A DNA stretch of 64,000 nucleotides from positions 28,798-92,797 of the forward strand of contig NZ_JAHGUP010000029.1 of NCBI RefSeq assembly GCF_001989995.2, written 5' to 3'. Source of the DNA: Vibrio anguillarum. GTDB lineage: Bacteria; Pseudomonadota; Gammaproteobacteria; Enterobacterales; Vibrionaceae. Each line of letters begins with the position of its first letter. The stretch's first letter is position 1. The notes under the pieces were generated by a model. The model made no database searches, was not told the origin of the DNA, and saw nothing but the letters and a program-made list of their open reading frames with translations. This document shows positions 10,113 to 21,052 of this stretch, in pieces. Both the position numbers and the translations under genes were made by a program.

Positions 10113-11000
10113 ATGAAGCCAATATTTGGTCGAGGACCATCTCTTCAGCTACGTCTCTTTTTTGCCGTGATTTTATCAGCCAGTCTTATGCTGGCTGATA
10201 GTCGTTTAGGTGCTTTTTCCAACGTTCGTTTTTTTCTTAATAGCTTAGTGGCTCCCATTCAATACATGGCGGATTTACCGCGCAGTATGTTTGATGATCT
10301 GTATGAGCGATTCGCCACCCATCAAAAACTGATTGAATCGAATCAACGTTTAAAACGAGAAGCGATCACCTTGAAAAGTGATTTGATCTTGTTTGATCAA
10401 TACCGCGAAGAGAACCAACGGTTACGTAAATTGCTTGGATCTTCTTTTGTTCGTGATGAAAAGAAGGTTGTCACTGAGGTGATGGCGGTCGATACCTCAC
10501 CTTATCGTCATCAAGTTGTGATTGATAAAGGGCGAACGGATGGCGTTTACGAAGGGCAACCCGTTATTAACGACAAAGGTATTGTTGGCCAAGTGACTTT
10601 TGTGGCGGCGCATAACAGCCGGGTGTTGTTGCTGACTGACACCAATAGTGCGATTCCAGTGCAAATTATTCGTAATGATATTCGAGTGATTGCTTCAGGG
10701 AATGGCCAGGTGGATCGTATTCAATTGGAACACATTCCCACCAGCACCGATATTGAAGTGGGCGATTTGCTCGTCACATCAGGTTTAGGGGGCGTATATC
10801 CTGAAGGTTATCCTGTCGCACACGTTTCGGTGGTCGACAAAGATACTCAGCGTGAATTTGCGTCGATCACCGCCGATCCCGTGGTGGATTTTGATCGTCT
10901 ACGCTATTTGCTGTTGATCTGGCCTAACGAAGATAGGCAGCAGAAAGTATTGCAAGTTACGCCAGAGAAAATGTTAGAGGAAGCAACCGATGGCCAGTAG
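10113..11000 (+). CDS. mreC: MreC, rod-shape determining protein
   Basis: 295-residue bitopic protein: an N-terminal membrane segment (LRLFFAVILSASLMLAD), a coiled coil of about residues 65-110, then the beta-barrel-rich periplasmic domain that self-associates and binds PBP2/RodZ. Links MreB filaments to the wall-synthesis enzymes. Overlaps mreD by 11 bases, so the two are translationally coupled. Confidence 0.96.
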   Translation: MKPIFGRGPSLQLRLFFAVILSASLMLADSRLGAFSNVRFFLNSLVAPIQYMADLPRSMFDDLYERFATHQKLIESNQRLKREAITLKSDLILFDQYREENQRLRKLLGSSFVRDEKKVVTEVMAVDTSPYRHQVVIDKGRTDGVYEGQPVINDKGIVGQVTFVAAHNSRVLLLTDTNSAIPVQIIRNDIRVIASGNGQVDRIQLEHIPTSTDIEVGDLLVTSGLGGVYPEGYPVAHVSVVDKDTQREFASITADPVVDFDRLRYLLLIWPNEDRQQKVLQVTPEKMLEEATDGQ

Positions 11001-11478
11001 TGTCGTGAAAAGTAAATTGGTGATTGGTGCATCATTTCTCTTTGCTCTGGTTTTACAAACTATCCCTTGGCCGGGTGAGCTGGATCTACTGCGCCCATCG
11101 TGGTTACTGCTGGTGACATGCTATTGGGTTTTAGCGTTGCCGCATCGAGTCAACGTAGGGTCGGCTTTGATCCTTGGTTTGTTATGGGATCTGCTGCTTG
11201 GTTCAACATTGGGCATTCGTGGCATGATGATGGCCATTGTTGTCTACTTAGTAGCGATTAACTTCTTAGTGCTGCGTAATATGGCGTTATGGCAACAAGC
11301 CGTAATCATTGGCGTGTTATCTATGTTGCTTGAAGTGCTGATCTTCTGCGGCGAATATTTAATTCAAGATGTGACATTTAACCCGCTCTCGCTATGGGTT
11401 GGTATGATCAATTGCATATTATGGCCTTGGATGTTCCTACTGCTTCGTCGTGTGCGACGCCACTGGCACCTTAGATGA
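10990..11478 (+). CDS. mreD: MreD, rod-shape determining membrane protein
   Basis: 162-residue polytopic inner-membrane protein with about five hydrophobic segments and almost no soluble part, the usual family size. Partner of MreC in the elongasome. Overlaps mreC by 11 bases at its start and maf by 4 bases at its stop (ATGA). Confidence 0.94.
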   Translation: MASSVVKSKLVIGASFLFALVLQTIPWPGELDLLRPSWLLLVTCYWVLALPHRVNVGSALILGLLWDLLLGSTLGIRGMMMAIVVYLVAINFLVLRNMALWQQAVIIGVLSMLLEVLIFCGEYLIQDVTFNPLSLWVGMINCILWPWMFLLLRRVRRHWHLR

Positions 11479-12041
11479 TGAATAAAAAAATTGTATTAGC
11501 TTCTGGCTCGCCAAGAAGACGAGAGTTACTGACTCAACTGGGTTATCAGTTTGATATTGTGGTACCCAACGTTGAAGAATGCCGTAATGAGCATGAAGCC
11601 CCAGCAGTGTATGTTGAACGTTTGTCACGTGATAAGGCACAGGCTGGTGTTGCTTTATCCAACCCTGCTTCGATAGTTATTGGGTCTGATACCATAGTCG
11701 TGCAAGGTGAAACAGTACTTGAAAAACCCGCTGATTTTGCTCAAGCACAACAGATGTTACGCAGCTTATCTGGTACAAAACATCAAGTGATGACGGCCGT
11801 AACCGTAGCAACACATGATCATTCTAAATCCGTCGTGGTAACGACGGATGTATGGTTTAAACCTTTGTCAGATGAAGAAATAGAACAATATTGGCAATCG
11901 GGTGAACCTTGCGATAAGGCTGGCAGTTATGGCATTCAAGGATTGGGTGGACGATTTGTAACGAAGATCGAAGGCAGCTATTACGCTGTTGTAGGATTAC
12001 CATTATTCGAAACTGACCAGCTCTTGCACGAATTTATATAA
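11475..12041 (+). CDS. maf: Maf-type nucleoside triphosphate pyrophosphatase (YhdE-like)
   Basis: 188-residue Maf family enzyme, hydrolysing nucleoside triphosphates (dTTP, UTP and modified pyrimidine forms in the YhdE branch) to monophosphate and pyrophosphate. Family motifs are intact: LASGSPRRRELL at the N-terminus, the catalytic Asp in IGSDTIV, LEKPAD, and YGIQGLGG. It lies right after mreD, the place of yhdE in enterobacteria, and is more like YhdE than the 7-methyl-GTP enzyme YceF. The start could be either of two successive ATGs (11475, 11478); the first overlaps the mreD stop. Confidence 0.93.
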   Translation: MMNKKIVLASGSPRRRELLTQLGYQFDIVVPNVEECRNEHEAPAVYVERLSRDKAQAGVALSNPASIVIGSDTIVVQGETVLEKPADFAQAQQMLRSLSGTKHQVMTAVTVATHDHSKSVVVTTDVWFKPLSDEEIEQYWQSGEPCDKAGSYGIQGLGGRFVTKIEGSYYAVVGLPLFETDQLLHEFI

Positions 12042-12063
12042 TTAAAAACATTGAGGTGTACTC

Positions 12064-13533
12064 ATGAGTGCAGAGTTGCTACTAAACGTCACCCCGAGTG
12101 AAACTCGAGTGGCGATGATTGAAGGCGGAGTTCTTCAAGAGGTCCACATTGAGCGAGAAGCGAAACGCGGCATTGTGGGCAATATTTACAAAGGAAAAGT
12201 CAGCCGAGTTCTTCCCGGAATGCAGGCCGCCTTTGTCGATATTGGTTTAGACAAGGCCGCTTTTCTTCACGCTTCTGACATTGTTCCTCATACTGAATGT
12301 GTGGCTGAGAACGAAAAACAGCAGTTTCAAGTTCGTGATATTTCAGAGCTAGTTCGTCAAGGCCAAGATATCGTGGTGCAAGTGGTCAAAGATCCATTAG
12401 GCACTAAAGGCGCCCGTTTAACGACAGATATTACCCTACCTTCGCGCTATCTCGTTTTTATGCCCGGCGCAAGTCATGTTGGTGTCTCACAACGCATTGA
12501 AAGTGAATCAGAGCGTGATCGTCTCAAAAAAGTCGTGTCTCATTATTGTGATGAGCACGGTGGGTTCATTATTCGTACCGCCGCTGAAGGAGCTGATGAG
12601 AAAGAGCTTTCACAAGATGCCGCCTTTCTTAAACGGCTATGGCTGAAAGTGTTGGAGCGTCGAGTTAAATACAAAACACGCTCGACACTGTATGGCGAAT
12701 TGGGTTTAGCTCAGCGTATTTTACGAGATTTTGTCGGCACCGATTTGACGCGGATCTTAGTCGATTCGCGCCTTGAATTTGAGAACCTCAAAGAGTTCAC
12801 CTCAGAGTTTGTGCCTGAGTTAACCGATAAGCTTGAACTGTATGAAGGTGACAAGCCTATTTTTGATATGTACGACACCGAAAACGAGGTTCAGCGTTCT
12901 CTCGAGCGTAAAGTGGAGCTCAAGTCTGGTGGATACCTTATCATCGACCAAACCGAAGCAATGACCACGATTGATATCAATACTGGCGCGTTTGTTGGCC
13001 GTCGTAACCTCGAAGAAACCATTTTTAATACCAATGTTGAAGCGACTCAAGCGATTGCCCGTCAGTTACGTTTGCGCAACTTAGGGGGCATCATCATTAT
13101 TGATTTTATCGATATGATGTCTGAAGAGCACCGTAAGCGAGTGCTCAACTCCTTAGATGCCGCCCTGGTTAAAGATCGCGTCAAAACGAATATTAATGGT
13201 TTTACGCAGTTAGGCTTGGTGGAGATGACGCGTAAGCGCACCCGTGAAAGTATTGAACACGTGTTATGTTCAAGTTGTCCAACCTGTGAAGGCCGCGGCA
13301 GTGTGAAAACCGTTGAAACCGTCTGTTTCGAAATCTTACGTGAAATCACGCGTGTCAACCGCGCTTACGATGCGGATAAATTTGTGGTTTACGCATCCCC
13401 TGCGGTGGCAGAAACCTTGCAAGGTGATGAGTCTCATGCTCTTGCTGAGTTGGAAGTGTTTATTGGAAAAGAAGTGCGCATCCAAGCGGAGCCACTTTAT
13501 ATTCAAGAACAATTTGACGTTGTGATGATGTAG
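12064..13533 (+). CDS. rng: Ribonuclease G
   Basis: 489-residue endoribonuclease of the RNase E/G family, the usual RNase G length. It lacks the long C-terminal scaffold of RNase E. It processes 16S rRNA 5' ends and degrades some mRNAs. The S1 RNA-binding domain starts around GNIYKGKVSRVLPGMQAAFV. The metal-binding Asp pair is at D304 (TTIDINTGAF) and D347 (IIIDFIDM). The Zn-link is C405-P-T-C408. The 23-base spacing after maf and 10 bases before yhdP support one transcript. Confidence 0.97.
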   Translation: MSAELLLNVTPSETRVAMIEGGVLQEVHIEREAKRGIVGNIYKGKVSRVLPGMQAAFVDIGLDKAAFLHASDIVPHTECVAENEKQQFQVRDISELVRQGQDIVVQVVKDPLGTKGARLTTDITLPSRYLVFMPGASHVGVSQRIESESERDRLKKVVSHYCDEHGGFIIRTAAEGADEKELSQDAAFLKRLWLKVLERRVKYKTRSTLYGELGLAQRILRDFVGTDLTRILVDSRLEFENLKEFTSEFVPELTDKLELYEGDKPIFDMYDTENEVQRSLERKVELKSGGYLIIDQTEAMTTIDINTGAFVGRRNLEETIFNTNVEATQAIARQLRLRNLGGIIIIDFIDMMSEEHRKRVLNSLDAALVKDRVKTNINGFTQLGLVEMTRKRTRESIEHVLCSSCPTCEGRGSVKTVETVCFEILREITRVNRAYDADKFVVYASPAVAETLQGDESHALAELEVFIGKEVRIQAEPLYIQEQFDVVMM

Positions 13534-13543
13534 TAGGGCTTTT

Positions 13544-16500
13544 GTGATCTCAACTTTTACGCGCCTTTGGCGAATAGTATTGTGGTTTATCGTTTGCGTG
13601 CTAGTGGTGCTGGCTGTTGCTGTCACCACCTTGCGTGTGTTTTTGCCACAAATGAATCGTTTCCAAGGCGAAATACAAACGTTGATCAACCAAAATTCAG
13701 GTTTTGAATTTGAATTAAGTGAGGTCACTGGTTTTTGGCGTAATACTCACCCGTCAATTGCACTTAAGGGGCTAAAAGCAAAGTTACCTGATGGATCGCA
13801 AATTCACTTTTCTGCGCAGCAAATCGATGTTGAATTTGACCTCATTCAGTCAATAATGCAAATGCAACCTGTGGTCGCGGATCTCAGTATTCATCAACTC
13901 AAATTGGATATTCGCTCGGTAAACTGGCTTGAGCTACAGGCTGAAGATAACCAACAGAGCCGCACACAAGGCAATGTCATTCAACGTTTAGACAACCTAC
14001 TGCTGCGGCAATTGGATGATTTTGCGCTACTCGACTCGACGGTTTTCTATCAATCTGTCGCGGGGGAGATTCGCCAGTTAGATATTGAACGTCTTCGGTG
14101 GAAAAATAACGCTCAGCAACATAAAGCTGAAGGCGTGGTGAGTATCGCTGATACCAGTATTAACTCTCTGTTAGTGAGTGCTAACTTTGAAGATCATGGT
14201 TCACTACGCGATATTTCAGGTCGCTTCTATGTTAGCGCTGACAATATCAAAATAAACCCGTGGTTGACTCGTTATCTCAAAGACGAAACCGGCATTAAGA
14301 AAGGACAGGTGAGTTTTAATGCCTGGCTGACCTTAGAACATAACCAACCCAAAGATGGCTATGTCGAACTTAAGCCCTCGGAACTGGTTTGGGGTGAAGA
14401 GCGTCAGCATGAACTGTTGTTAGAGTCGGGAATCATCAAACTGTTACCTATTGAACAAGGATGGCAAGTTAACGCTTACTCACTTCAGTTGCGCACGGAT
14501 GACGAAGTGTGGCCTAAACTTGATGCCGCGTTTGAATGGCAACCGACGCAATGGCGTTTGAACTTGTCGCAGTTAGACATAAAAACTTTGCTTCCCTTTG
14601 TGAAAATGATGCCCGATTCCAGCAAAACGAACGAGCTTTTGCAGCAATTGGATTTGGGGGGCACCTTAGAAGATATTCGGCTCAGCAAAGGAGATAGCCT
14701 GCAATCGCTTCGTTATTCTGCCGAACTCAGTGATGGCGCCATGGCGCAATGGCAGTTATTGCCACAAGTACACCATCTCAAAGCTTCCATTGCAGGTAGC
14801 ATGGAGAGTGCCCGCGCCAAAGTGACGCTGATTGATGACGTGTTACCTTATGGTGATGTTTTCCAAGCACCATTGAATATTCGTCAAGGTGAAGCTGATG
14901 TTGTGTGGCAAAAGCAAGCCGATGGCTGGTCATTGTGGGCCAGTAAAGTGACTGCGGCGACGCCAGACTTACAAGTGCTTGGATCATTTCGTCTCGATTT
15001 TCCTGAAAAACGCAGCCCTTTACTTTCATTTTATGCGGAAGCGGACTTATACAATGCAGGTGAAACTTGGCGTTATTTGCCCACCTTAGCATTGGGGCGC
15101 AAGTTAACAGACTATCTCTCTACTGCGATTCAAGGTGGTAAAGCCAACACTGCTAAACTGCTTTGGTATGGTGAACTTGGCGATTTTCCCTACCAACAAA
15201 ACAATGGCGTATTCCAAGCTTGGGTTGGTTTAAAAGAGGCGAAATTTAGTTTTGATACGGCGTGGCCGCCGATCACCAATTTGCAACTCGATCTGCTGTT
15301 TGAAAACGATGCGATGTACCTTGATTCACACTCTGCGACCTTAATGGATGTCACTGCCCAGCGGATCACAGGGCGAATACCTGAGCTAGCCGAAGGTGGA
15401 CACATCGAAATCGAAGCCAGTGCAACAGCCCAAGGCAATGCCGTACGCGACTATATGACCTCAACGCCTTTAGTGGATTCGGTGGGAGCGGCGTTAACGG
15501 CGATCCAAGTCAGTGGCGAAGTGCAATCTGAATTTCAGCTTCGTATCCCTTTTGATAGTGAACAGGAACCCCGAGCATGGGGTTGGGCGAATTTAAATAA
15601 TAACCACGTGGAAATTGATGCACCGCCAATGGTGCTTGAGGGTGTCTCTGGCAAAATTGAATTTGATAATGACGTTGTGACGGCAGCCGGTTTGTCGGCT
15701 GATCTGCTGACTCAACCGATCGCGATTGATTTTAAAGGTGAAAATGCCAGCCAAGGTTACGCGGTGAATATTGATGTGGTGGGAGACTGGGATATTAAAC
15801 CCCTGACGCCTTTTGTCGGTGAGCGCTGGCTAAACCGTTTAAAAGGGCATGCTCCTTGGCAAATGGGCGTTGATATTCAGCTCAATGATGTCGGTTTCAC
15901 TTATCAAATCGACACCTTAGCCGATTTAAAAATGGTAGAAAGTGATTACCCTTACCCGCTAAAAAAAGCCTTCAACGTGGCAGGCAAAGCTCACTTGCAA
16001 GCATCGGGTAACCAAGAGTCGATCACCGCCCGCCTACAATTACCACAAGCGAAATACCAAGCTGAAATCGATATCACATCGAAAAAACCACGCCTGACGG
16101 CCACCAATCTCATAGTAGGGAGCGGCAATTTCAAAATCAGCCCAGTGGTTGGCCACCATGCGCAGATCCGCAGCGATACCTTTAATTTGGATGAATGGTT
16201 GAGTTTGGCCAATGAGCCTCAGCCGAAGAAAAAATCAGCTCTAGCGGAGATGAATACTCCCGAGATCCCACCACCAGAGAGAGTGGACATCAACGTCAAA
16301 GCACTTCTACTAGCGGGCATTGAGTGGCACGATGTTGATTTTAATGCCAGACGTAAAAATCTCGGTTGGTACGCACAGCTCGAGAGCCAAGAAGCAAAAG
16401 GCCAAGCGAGTTATATTGAACCTTATGATTTGTCCGTCTCGCTTGAACGTTTGCACGTTTACATTCCTGAGCTGGAGGACAGCTCCAAAAAATCACTGTT

Positions 16501-17428
16501 GGTTGATCAAGATCGCCAGTCTGAGCCGCTTATTACTGATTTTGACCGACAGTTTCATCGATTGGTGCCAAACTTAACTTTGGCCATTGATGATCTTTGG
16601 TTGCAGGGTTACAAGGTAGGCAAGATGAATATGGACTTCCAACGGCAAGGTGATACTTTGCAATGGAAGAAGATTGATATCAGTAGTGGTTCAAACCAAG
16701 TCAATATCAGTGGTGCTTGGACGTTGAATAAAGACGCACAAGGTGATGAGCGTAGCCATACCCAACTGAATCTCACCATGAAAGGTGACAATAATAGCGA
16801 TTTGATGGAGCGCTTTGGCATCAGCTCCGGTATCCAAAGAGCGCCATTTGAAATGTCGAGTCAAACCGAATGGGATGGCGCGCCTTGGTCAATGAAGATC
16901 GACAGCTTAGAAGGCAAGATAGAGACTACTATGGGTAAAGGGGTAGTTTCTGATGTCAGCGGTGCCGCTCGTTTACTCGGATTATTCAGTTTAGATTCCA
17001 TTATCCGTAAAATGCAGCTCGATTTTAGTGACGTGTTTGATAAAGGAATGGCCTTTAACTCAATTACAGGCAGTGGTGAAATTTCGCAAGGGATTTTTGT
17101 TACCAACAACATCAAAATGGATGCTGTTGCCGGTGAAATGACCATTAAAGGCTTAGCGGATCTCAATAGCCGTACTGTTGATGCTGAGGTGAATTTTGTA
17201 CCAGACATCACATCAGGAATTCCCGTCTTGACGGCTTTTGCGGTGACGCCGCAAACAGCGCTGTATGTCCTAGCTATTACGACCGTGATTGCACCTGTGG
17301 TTGAGGTCTTTACCCAAGTCAATTATGAGGTTAAAGGACCAATTAATTCACCGGTTGTTAAAGAGCTTTCGCGTAGTCGAGGCGAGTTTAAATTGCCAGA
17401 AAAACTGAGAAAGCTGACTGAAAAATAA
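13544..17428 (+). CDS. yhdP: YhdP, AsmA-like phospholipid transport protein
   Basis: 1294-residue protein with one N-terminal membrane anchor (IVLWFIVCVLVVLAVAVTTL) and a very long periplasmic part of repeated beta-strands ending in an AsmA-like C-terminal region (around TGSGEISQGIFVTNNIKMD). In enterobacteria, YhdP, TamB and YdbH form bridge-like proteins that move phospholipids to the outer membrane. GTG start at 13544, 10 bases after rng, placing the anchor right at the N-terminus. The length matches the family. Assignment by architecture and by position between rng and the nitrilase gene, as in many gammaproteobacteria. Confidence 0.93.
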   Translation: MISTFTRLWRIVLWFIVCVLVVLAVAVTTLRVFLPQMNRFQGEIQTLINQNSGFEFELSEVTGFWRNTHPSIALKGLKAKLPDGSQIHFSAQQIDVEFDLIQSIMQMQPVVADLSIHQLKLDIRSVNWLELQAEDNQQSRTQGNVIQRLDNLLLRQLDDFALLDSTVFYQSVAGEIRQLDIERLRWKNNAQQHKAEGVVSIADTSINSLLVSANFEDHGSLRDISGRFYVSADNIKINPWLTRYLKDETGIKKGQVSFNAWLTLEHNQPKDGYVELKPSELVWGEERQHELLLESGIIKLLPIEQGWQVNAYSLQLRTDDEVWPKLDAAFEWQPTQWRLNLSQLDIKTLLPFVKMMPDSSKTNELLQQLDLGGTLEDIRLSKGDSLQSLRYSAELSDGAMAQWQLLPQVHHLKASIAGSMESARAKVTLIDDVLPYGDVFQAPLNIRQGEADVVWQKQADGWSLWASKVTAATPDLQVLGSFRLDFPEKRSPLLSFYAEADLYNAGETWRYLPTLALGRKLTDYLSTAIQGGKANTAKLLWYGELGDFPYQQNNGVFQAWVGLKEAKFSFDTAWPPITNLQLDLLFENDAMYLDSHSATLMDVTAQRITGRIPELAEGGHIEIEASATAQGNAVRDYMTSTPLVDSVGAALTAIQVSGEVQSEFQLRIPFDSEQEPRAWGWANLNNNHVEIDAPPMVLEGVSGKIEFDNDVVTAAGLSADLLTQPIAIDFKGENASQGYAVNIDVVGDWDIKPLTPFVGERWLNRLKGHAPWQMGVDIQLNDVGFTYQIDTLADLKMVESDYPYPLKKAFNVAGKAHLQASGNQESITARLQLPQAKYQAEIDITSKKPRLTATNLIVGSGNFKISPVVGHHAQIRSDTFNLDEWLSLANEPQPKKKSALAEMNTPEIPPPERVDINVKALLLAGIEWHDVDFNARRKNLGWYAQLESQEAKGQASYIEPYDLSVSLERLHVYIPELEDSSKKSLLVDQDRQSEPLITDFDRQFHRLVPNLTLAIDDLWLQGYKVGKMNMDFQRQGDTLQWKKIDISSGSNQVNISGAWTLNKDAQGDERSHTQLNLTMKGDNNSDLMERFGISSGIQRAPFEMSSQTEWDGAPWSMKIDSLEGKIETTMGKGVVSDVSGAARLLGLFSLDSIIRKMQLDFSDVFDKGMAFNSITGSGEISQGIFVTNNIKMDAVAGEMTIKGLADLNSRTVDAEVNFVPDITSGIPVLTAFAVTPQTALYVLAITTVIAPVVEVFTQVNYEVKGPINSPVVKELSRSRGEFKLPEKLRKLTEK

Positions 17429-17438
17429 GGAAGAAAGC

Positions 17439-18272
17439 ATGGATCGCGTTGGACTTATTCAAATGACGTCAAGCTCTGAACCTGCGCAGAATTTGGCTTA
17501 TATCGAACAGCAAGTGTCACTACTTGTGGCGCAAGGTGCGAAGTGGATTGTCACGCCGGAAAATGCACTGGTGTTTGGTACGCGGCAACAGTACCACCAA
17601 CATGCCGAGCCATTGGGACAAGGTCCTTTTCAGAGCCAATTGGCTGCTATGGCTCGCTTTCATCGGGTGTGGCTGTTGGTGGGCAGCATGCCTATCCGTC
17701 GTGAGGTCGGGGTAACGACCACCTCCTTGCTGTTTGACGCCAGTGGCGATCTTGTCGCGCACTACGACAAGCTACACATGTTTGATGTCGATGTCGCTGA
17801 CGGCCACCAGCGCTATCGAGAATCGGAAACTTTTACCTGCGGCACAAAGCTGAGTGTTGCGTCGACGCCATTTGGTCAAATTGGCCTTTCCATCTGCTAT
17901 GATGTGCGCTTTCCGCACCTCTATTCCCAATTAAGAGTGCAGGGTGCTCAGATATTAGTGGTTCCTGCGGCCTTTACGGCGGTGACCGGAAAGGCACATT
18001 GGGAAGTCTTGTTAAGAGCCCGAGCGATAGAGAATCAGTGTTGGGTTGTTGCGGTTGGGCAAACTGGGCTTCATCCATGTGGGCGCGAGACATGGGGTCA
18101 TTCGATGGTCATCAGCCCGTGGGGTGAGGTTATTGCAAGCTTAAACCAGCAAGTGGGGAATTTAGTCGCCGATATTGACTTGGCTTACGTTGAGCAAGTT
18201 CGACAAAAAATGCCCATTGCTGCACACACCCGATTCACCAATCAGTTTATAGATAATAAGAGCACACTATGA
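17439..18272 (+). CDS. Carbon-nitrogen hydrolase (nitrilase superfamily, Nit/YbeM-like amidase)
   Basis: 277-residue cytosolic C-N hydrolase. The Glu-Lys-Cys triad is visible: E41 in TPENAL, Lys in the [11 protein letters not shown] motif and Cys in the SICYDVRFP motif. The last two motifs are typical of the Nit1/deaminated-glutathione amidase branch, so repair of deaminated glutathione is the likely but unproven reaction. It overlaps tldD by 4 bases (ATGA), and the start lies 10 bases after yhdP, so it belongs to the rng-yhdP-nit-tldD run. Confidence 0.92.
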   Translation: MDRVGLIQMTSSSEPAQNLAYIEQQVSLLVAQGAKWIVTPENALVFGTRQQYHQHAEPLGQGPFQSQLAAMARFHRVWLLVGSMPIRREVGVTTTSLLFDASGDLVAHYDKLHMFDVDVADGHQRYRESETFTCGTKLSVASTPFGQIGLSICYDVRFPHLYSQLRVQGAQILVVPAAFTAVTGKAHWEVLLRARAIENQCWVVAVGQTGLHPCGRETWGHSMVISPWGEVIASLNQQVGNLVADIDLAYVEQVRQKMPIAAHTRFTNQFIDNKSTL

Positions 18273-19714
18273 GTATTAACCGCATTGAAGATGCACTATT
18301 AAAACCTGCAGGATTAACCGAGCAAGATATTGCGGATACACTAGCGACAATTGCCACTCGTCAAATTGATTATGCCGATATCTATTTTCAGTCGAGCTGG
18401 CATGAATCTTTAGTGCTCGAAGACAGCATTATTAAAGACGGCTCATTTAATATCGATTGCGGTGTTGGTGTGCGCGCCATCACTGGTGAAAAAACGGGTT
18501 TTGCTTATTCAGATCAAATCCAATTAGAAGGTTTGAAACAGAGTGCAATAGCCGCACGAGGCATTGCGCAGCAAGGTAAAAGTGGTTGTGTTCAAGCCTT
18601 TAAACGTAGCGATAATCAAGCCTATTATGCGGCGGATAATCCACTAGCCAGTTGGGAAAAAAAGCAAAAAACAGAATTACTGCAAGAGCTGGATGCTTAC
18701 ATTCGTACCAAAGAGCCGTTGATCCAAGAAGTCTCGGTGAGCTTAAGTGGTGTGCATGAACAGATGTTAGTTGCTGCAACCGATGGGACTTACGCAGGCG
18801 ATATCCGCCCGTTGGTCCGTTTGTCGATCAGCGTGTTAGCACAAAAAGGTGATCGCCGCGAGCGAGGCAGCTCTGGCGGTGGTGGTCGTTTTGGTTATGA
18901 CTTTTTCCTCACCGAACAAGATGGCCGTAAAGTTGCGTTTCAGTTTGCCGATGAAGCTATCCGACAAGCCTTAGTCAACCTTGAAGCTGTCGCAGCTCCC
19001 GCTGGCGCGATGCCTGTTGTGCTCGGTTCTGGTTGGCCGGGCGTCTTGCTTCACGAAGCGGTAGGGCATGGCTTAGAAGGTGATTTTAACCGCAAAGGAT
19101 CTTCTGTTTTCTCCGGTAAAATTGGCCAGAAAGTAACCTCAACGCTTTGTACGATTGTTGACGATGGCACACTGAAAGATCTGCGTGGCTCGCTCAATGT
19201 CGACGATGAAGGTGTCAATGGTCAATACAACACCTTAATTGAAAATGGCGTGTTGAAAGGCTACATACAAGACAAACTCAACGCACGTTTGATGGGGGTG
19301 AACCCTACGGGTAATGGGCGTCGTGAATCGTACGCACATTTACCGATGCCGCGCATGACCAACACTTACATGTTGCCGGGTGAACATACGCCAGAAGAGA
19401 TCATTTCAACAGTGAAGAAAGGCGTTTATGCGCCCAACTTTGGCGGTGGCCAAGTGGATATCACCTCGGGTAAATTTGTGTTCTCTGCCTCTGAAGCCTA
19501 TATGATTGAAAACGGCAAAATTACTTATCCAATCAAAGGTGCAACCTTGATCGGTTCTGGCATTGAGGCAATGCAACAAGTCTCGATGGTGGGTAACGAT
19601 TTGAGCCTTGATCGCGGCGTTGGAGTGTGCGGTAAAGCAGGACAAAGTGTGCCTGTTGGAGTAGGGCAACCTACGCTTAAGCTAGATTCGCTCACTGTTG
19701 GTGGCACCGAATAA
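18269..19714 (+). CDS. tldD: TldD, subunit of the TldD/TldE metalloprotease
   Basis: 481-residue Zn protease subunit. H262-E263-A-V-G-H267 matches the HExxxH zinc motif of TldD. TldD works with TldE (PmbA), encoded elsewhere, to degrade unfolded peptides, process microcin B17 and antagonise the CcdA antitoxin in E. coli. Full length for the family. Last gene of the + strand run from mreB; a strong terminator follows. Confidence 0.97.
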   Translation: MSINRIEDALLKPAGLTEQDIADTLATIATRQIDYADIYFQSSWHESLVLEDSIIKDGSFNIDCGVGVRAITGEKTGFAYSDQIQLEGLKQSAIAARGIAQQGKSGCVQAFKRSDNQAYYAADNPLASWEKKQKTELLQELDAYIRTKEPLIQEVSVSLSGVHEQMLVAATDGTYAGDIRPLVRLSISVLAQKGDRRERGSSGGGGRFGYDFFLTEQDGRKVAFQFADEAIRQALVNLEAVAAPAGAMPVVLGSGWPGVLLHEAVGHGLEGDFNRKGSSVFSGKIGQKVTSTLCTIVDDGTLKDLRGSLNVDDEGVNGQYNTLIENGVLKGYIQDKLNARLMGVNPTGNGRRESYAHLPMPRMTNTYMLPGEHTPEEIISTVKKGVYAPNFGGGQVDITSGKFVFSASEAYMIENGKITYPIKGATLIGSGIEAMQQVSMVGNDLSLDRGVGVCGKAGQSVPVGVGQPTLKLDSLTVGGTE

Positions 19715-19767
19715 CGTTGTTACTCGCTCAGAGCTGACGTGGTTTGTATCGCGCAGCGTAAGCAAAT

Positions 19768-19798
19768 AAAAAGCGGCGTTTTGATGCGCCGCTTTTTT
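19768..19798. terminator. Bidirectional terminator between tldD and arcA
   Basis: Stem AAAAGCGGCG / CGCCGCTTTT with loop TTTTGATG, A-run on the left and T-run on the right. It can end both tldD (+) and the convergent arginine deiminase gene (-). Confidence 0.88.
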
Positions 19799-19831
19799 AT
19801 CTCTTTTATTCACTGCGTTGAATTGAAAAGG

Positions 19832-21052
19832 TTAAATATCATCTCGCTCGATCGGGCAACTCATGCAGCGCGCGCCGCCTCGGCCTCGGCCGAGTTCATT
19901 GCCGGGGATGGTTAATACTTTGATGCCTGCCTTATCGTATTTCTCGTTAGTGTAGACATTGCGCTCGTAGCCAATCACAACTCCGGGTTTAACCGTTAAC
20001 ACGTTGTTGGCGTCATTCCATTGCTCACGTTCAGCCTCATAGCTATCACCACCAGTGGTGATGATTTTGAGTTTGTCCAAACCTAACGCGCGTTCAATCG
20101 CATTAACATAACTTGGCATTGAATCGACGTTCATCCCGCCATTGCCTTTTGGCGTTAAACGCCATGTTTCTAAATCATGACGCATAATTTCGGGGTAAAC
20201 AGAAAAGGTGTCGACATCCATATGTGTCATCACCGTATCTAAATGCATACAAGAGCGGTGTTTAGGCAAGTTAACGGCAATCACCTCTTTGGCCTGCCCA
20301 TGTTTAAATAAACTCGCAGCAAAATTTTCTACCCCTTGCACAGTTGTGCGTTCGGAAATACCAATCAACACCGCACCTTTACCGATCACCAGTACGTCGC
20401 CCCCTTCAATATTGGCATTATCGTAGTGCAGATCTTCATCACCGAAATACTTGATAAAACTCTCTCCTGCAAATACAGGATGCCAACGATAAATGGCGCG
20501 TAAATGGTTGGTTTCACGTTGGCGTGCTGGTTTCATCATCGGATTAAGCGATACGCCGCCATACACCCAGCAAGAGGTATCGCGGGTAAAGAGATGATTG
20601 GGCAACGGCTCAATCACAAAATCTAACGGACGATGCATTTTAGGTAGCATCGAAGAGGAGTGGATGGGCAGTTCGGAATAAGCAAGACCACCGAGTAGCA
20701 GAGTGGCGAGATGTTCGTTATCCATATCAGCTAAATAGCAGCGCAGATCGCGCGCCAAAGTGGGACCATAGCGAAAATCAGAAATTTGCGTATCGAGCAA
20801 CCACGCTTTGGCATCGGCAACGGCTAAGGTTTCGACTAAGAGATCATGCAACAACAGCACTTCAACATCTTGGTCCTTCAATGTGTTGGCAAAGGCATCA
20901 TGCTCTTTTCCTGCATCTTCTACGGCAAGCACATCATCAAATAACAGTTCATGACAGTTTGACGGTGTGAGATGAGTTAAGGCACGCTCTGGCCGATTGA
21001 GTAATACTCGGCGCAGTTGCCCAACTTCAGATCCAACGTACAGCTTATTCAT
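19832..21052 (-). CDS. arcA: Arginine deiminase
   Basis: 406-residue guanidine-modifying enzyme converting arginine to citrulline and ammonia, first step of the arginine deiminase route for ATP and acid tolerance under low oxygen. Family motifs: [33 protein letters not shown] and the C-terminal RCMSCPI. The first Cys (C396) aligns with the catalytic Cys of Pseudomonas ArcA. No arcB or arcC is next to it; the antiporter arcD is 9.5 kb away with argR in between. The gene lies alone on its strand behind a 530-base upstream region. Confidence 0.96.
   Translation of the reverse strand: MNKLYVGSEVGQLRRVLLNRPERALTHLTPSNCHELLFDDVLAVEDAGKEHDAFANTLKDQDVEVLLLHDLLVETLAVADAKAWLLDTQISDFRYGPTLARDLRCYLADMDNEHLATLLLGGLAYSELPIHSSSMLPKMHRPLDFVIEPLPNHLFTRDTSCWVYGGVSLNPMMKPARQRETNHLRAIYRWHPVFAGESFIKYFGDEDLHYDNANIEGGDVLVIGKGAVLIGISERTTVQGVENFAASLFKHGQAKEVIAVNLPKHRSCMHLDTVMTHMDVDTFSVYPEIMRHDLETWRLTPKGNGGMNVDSMPSYVNAIERALGLDKLKIITTGGDSYEAEREQWNDANNVLTVKPGVVIGYERNVYTNEKYDKAGIKVLTIPGNELGRGRGGARCMSCPIERDDI

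Noticed and set aside
13336..13728. Open frame antisense across the rng-yhdP junction (130 codons)
   Set aside because: Crosses two real genes and shows no start signal or domain.
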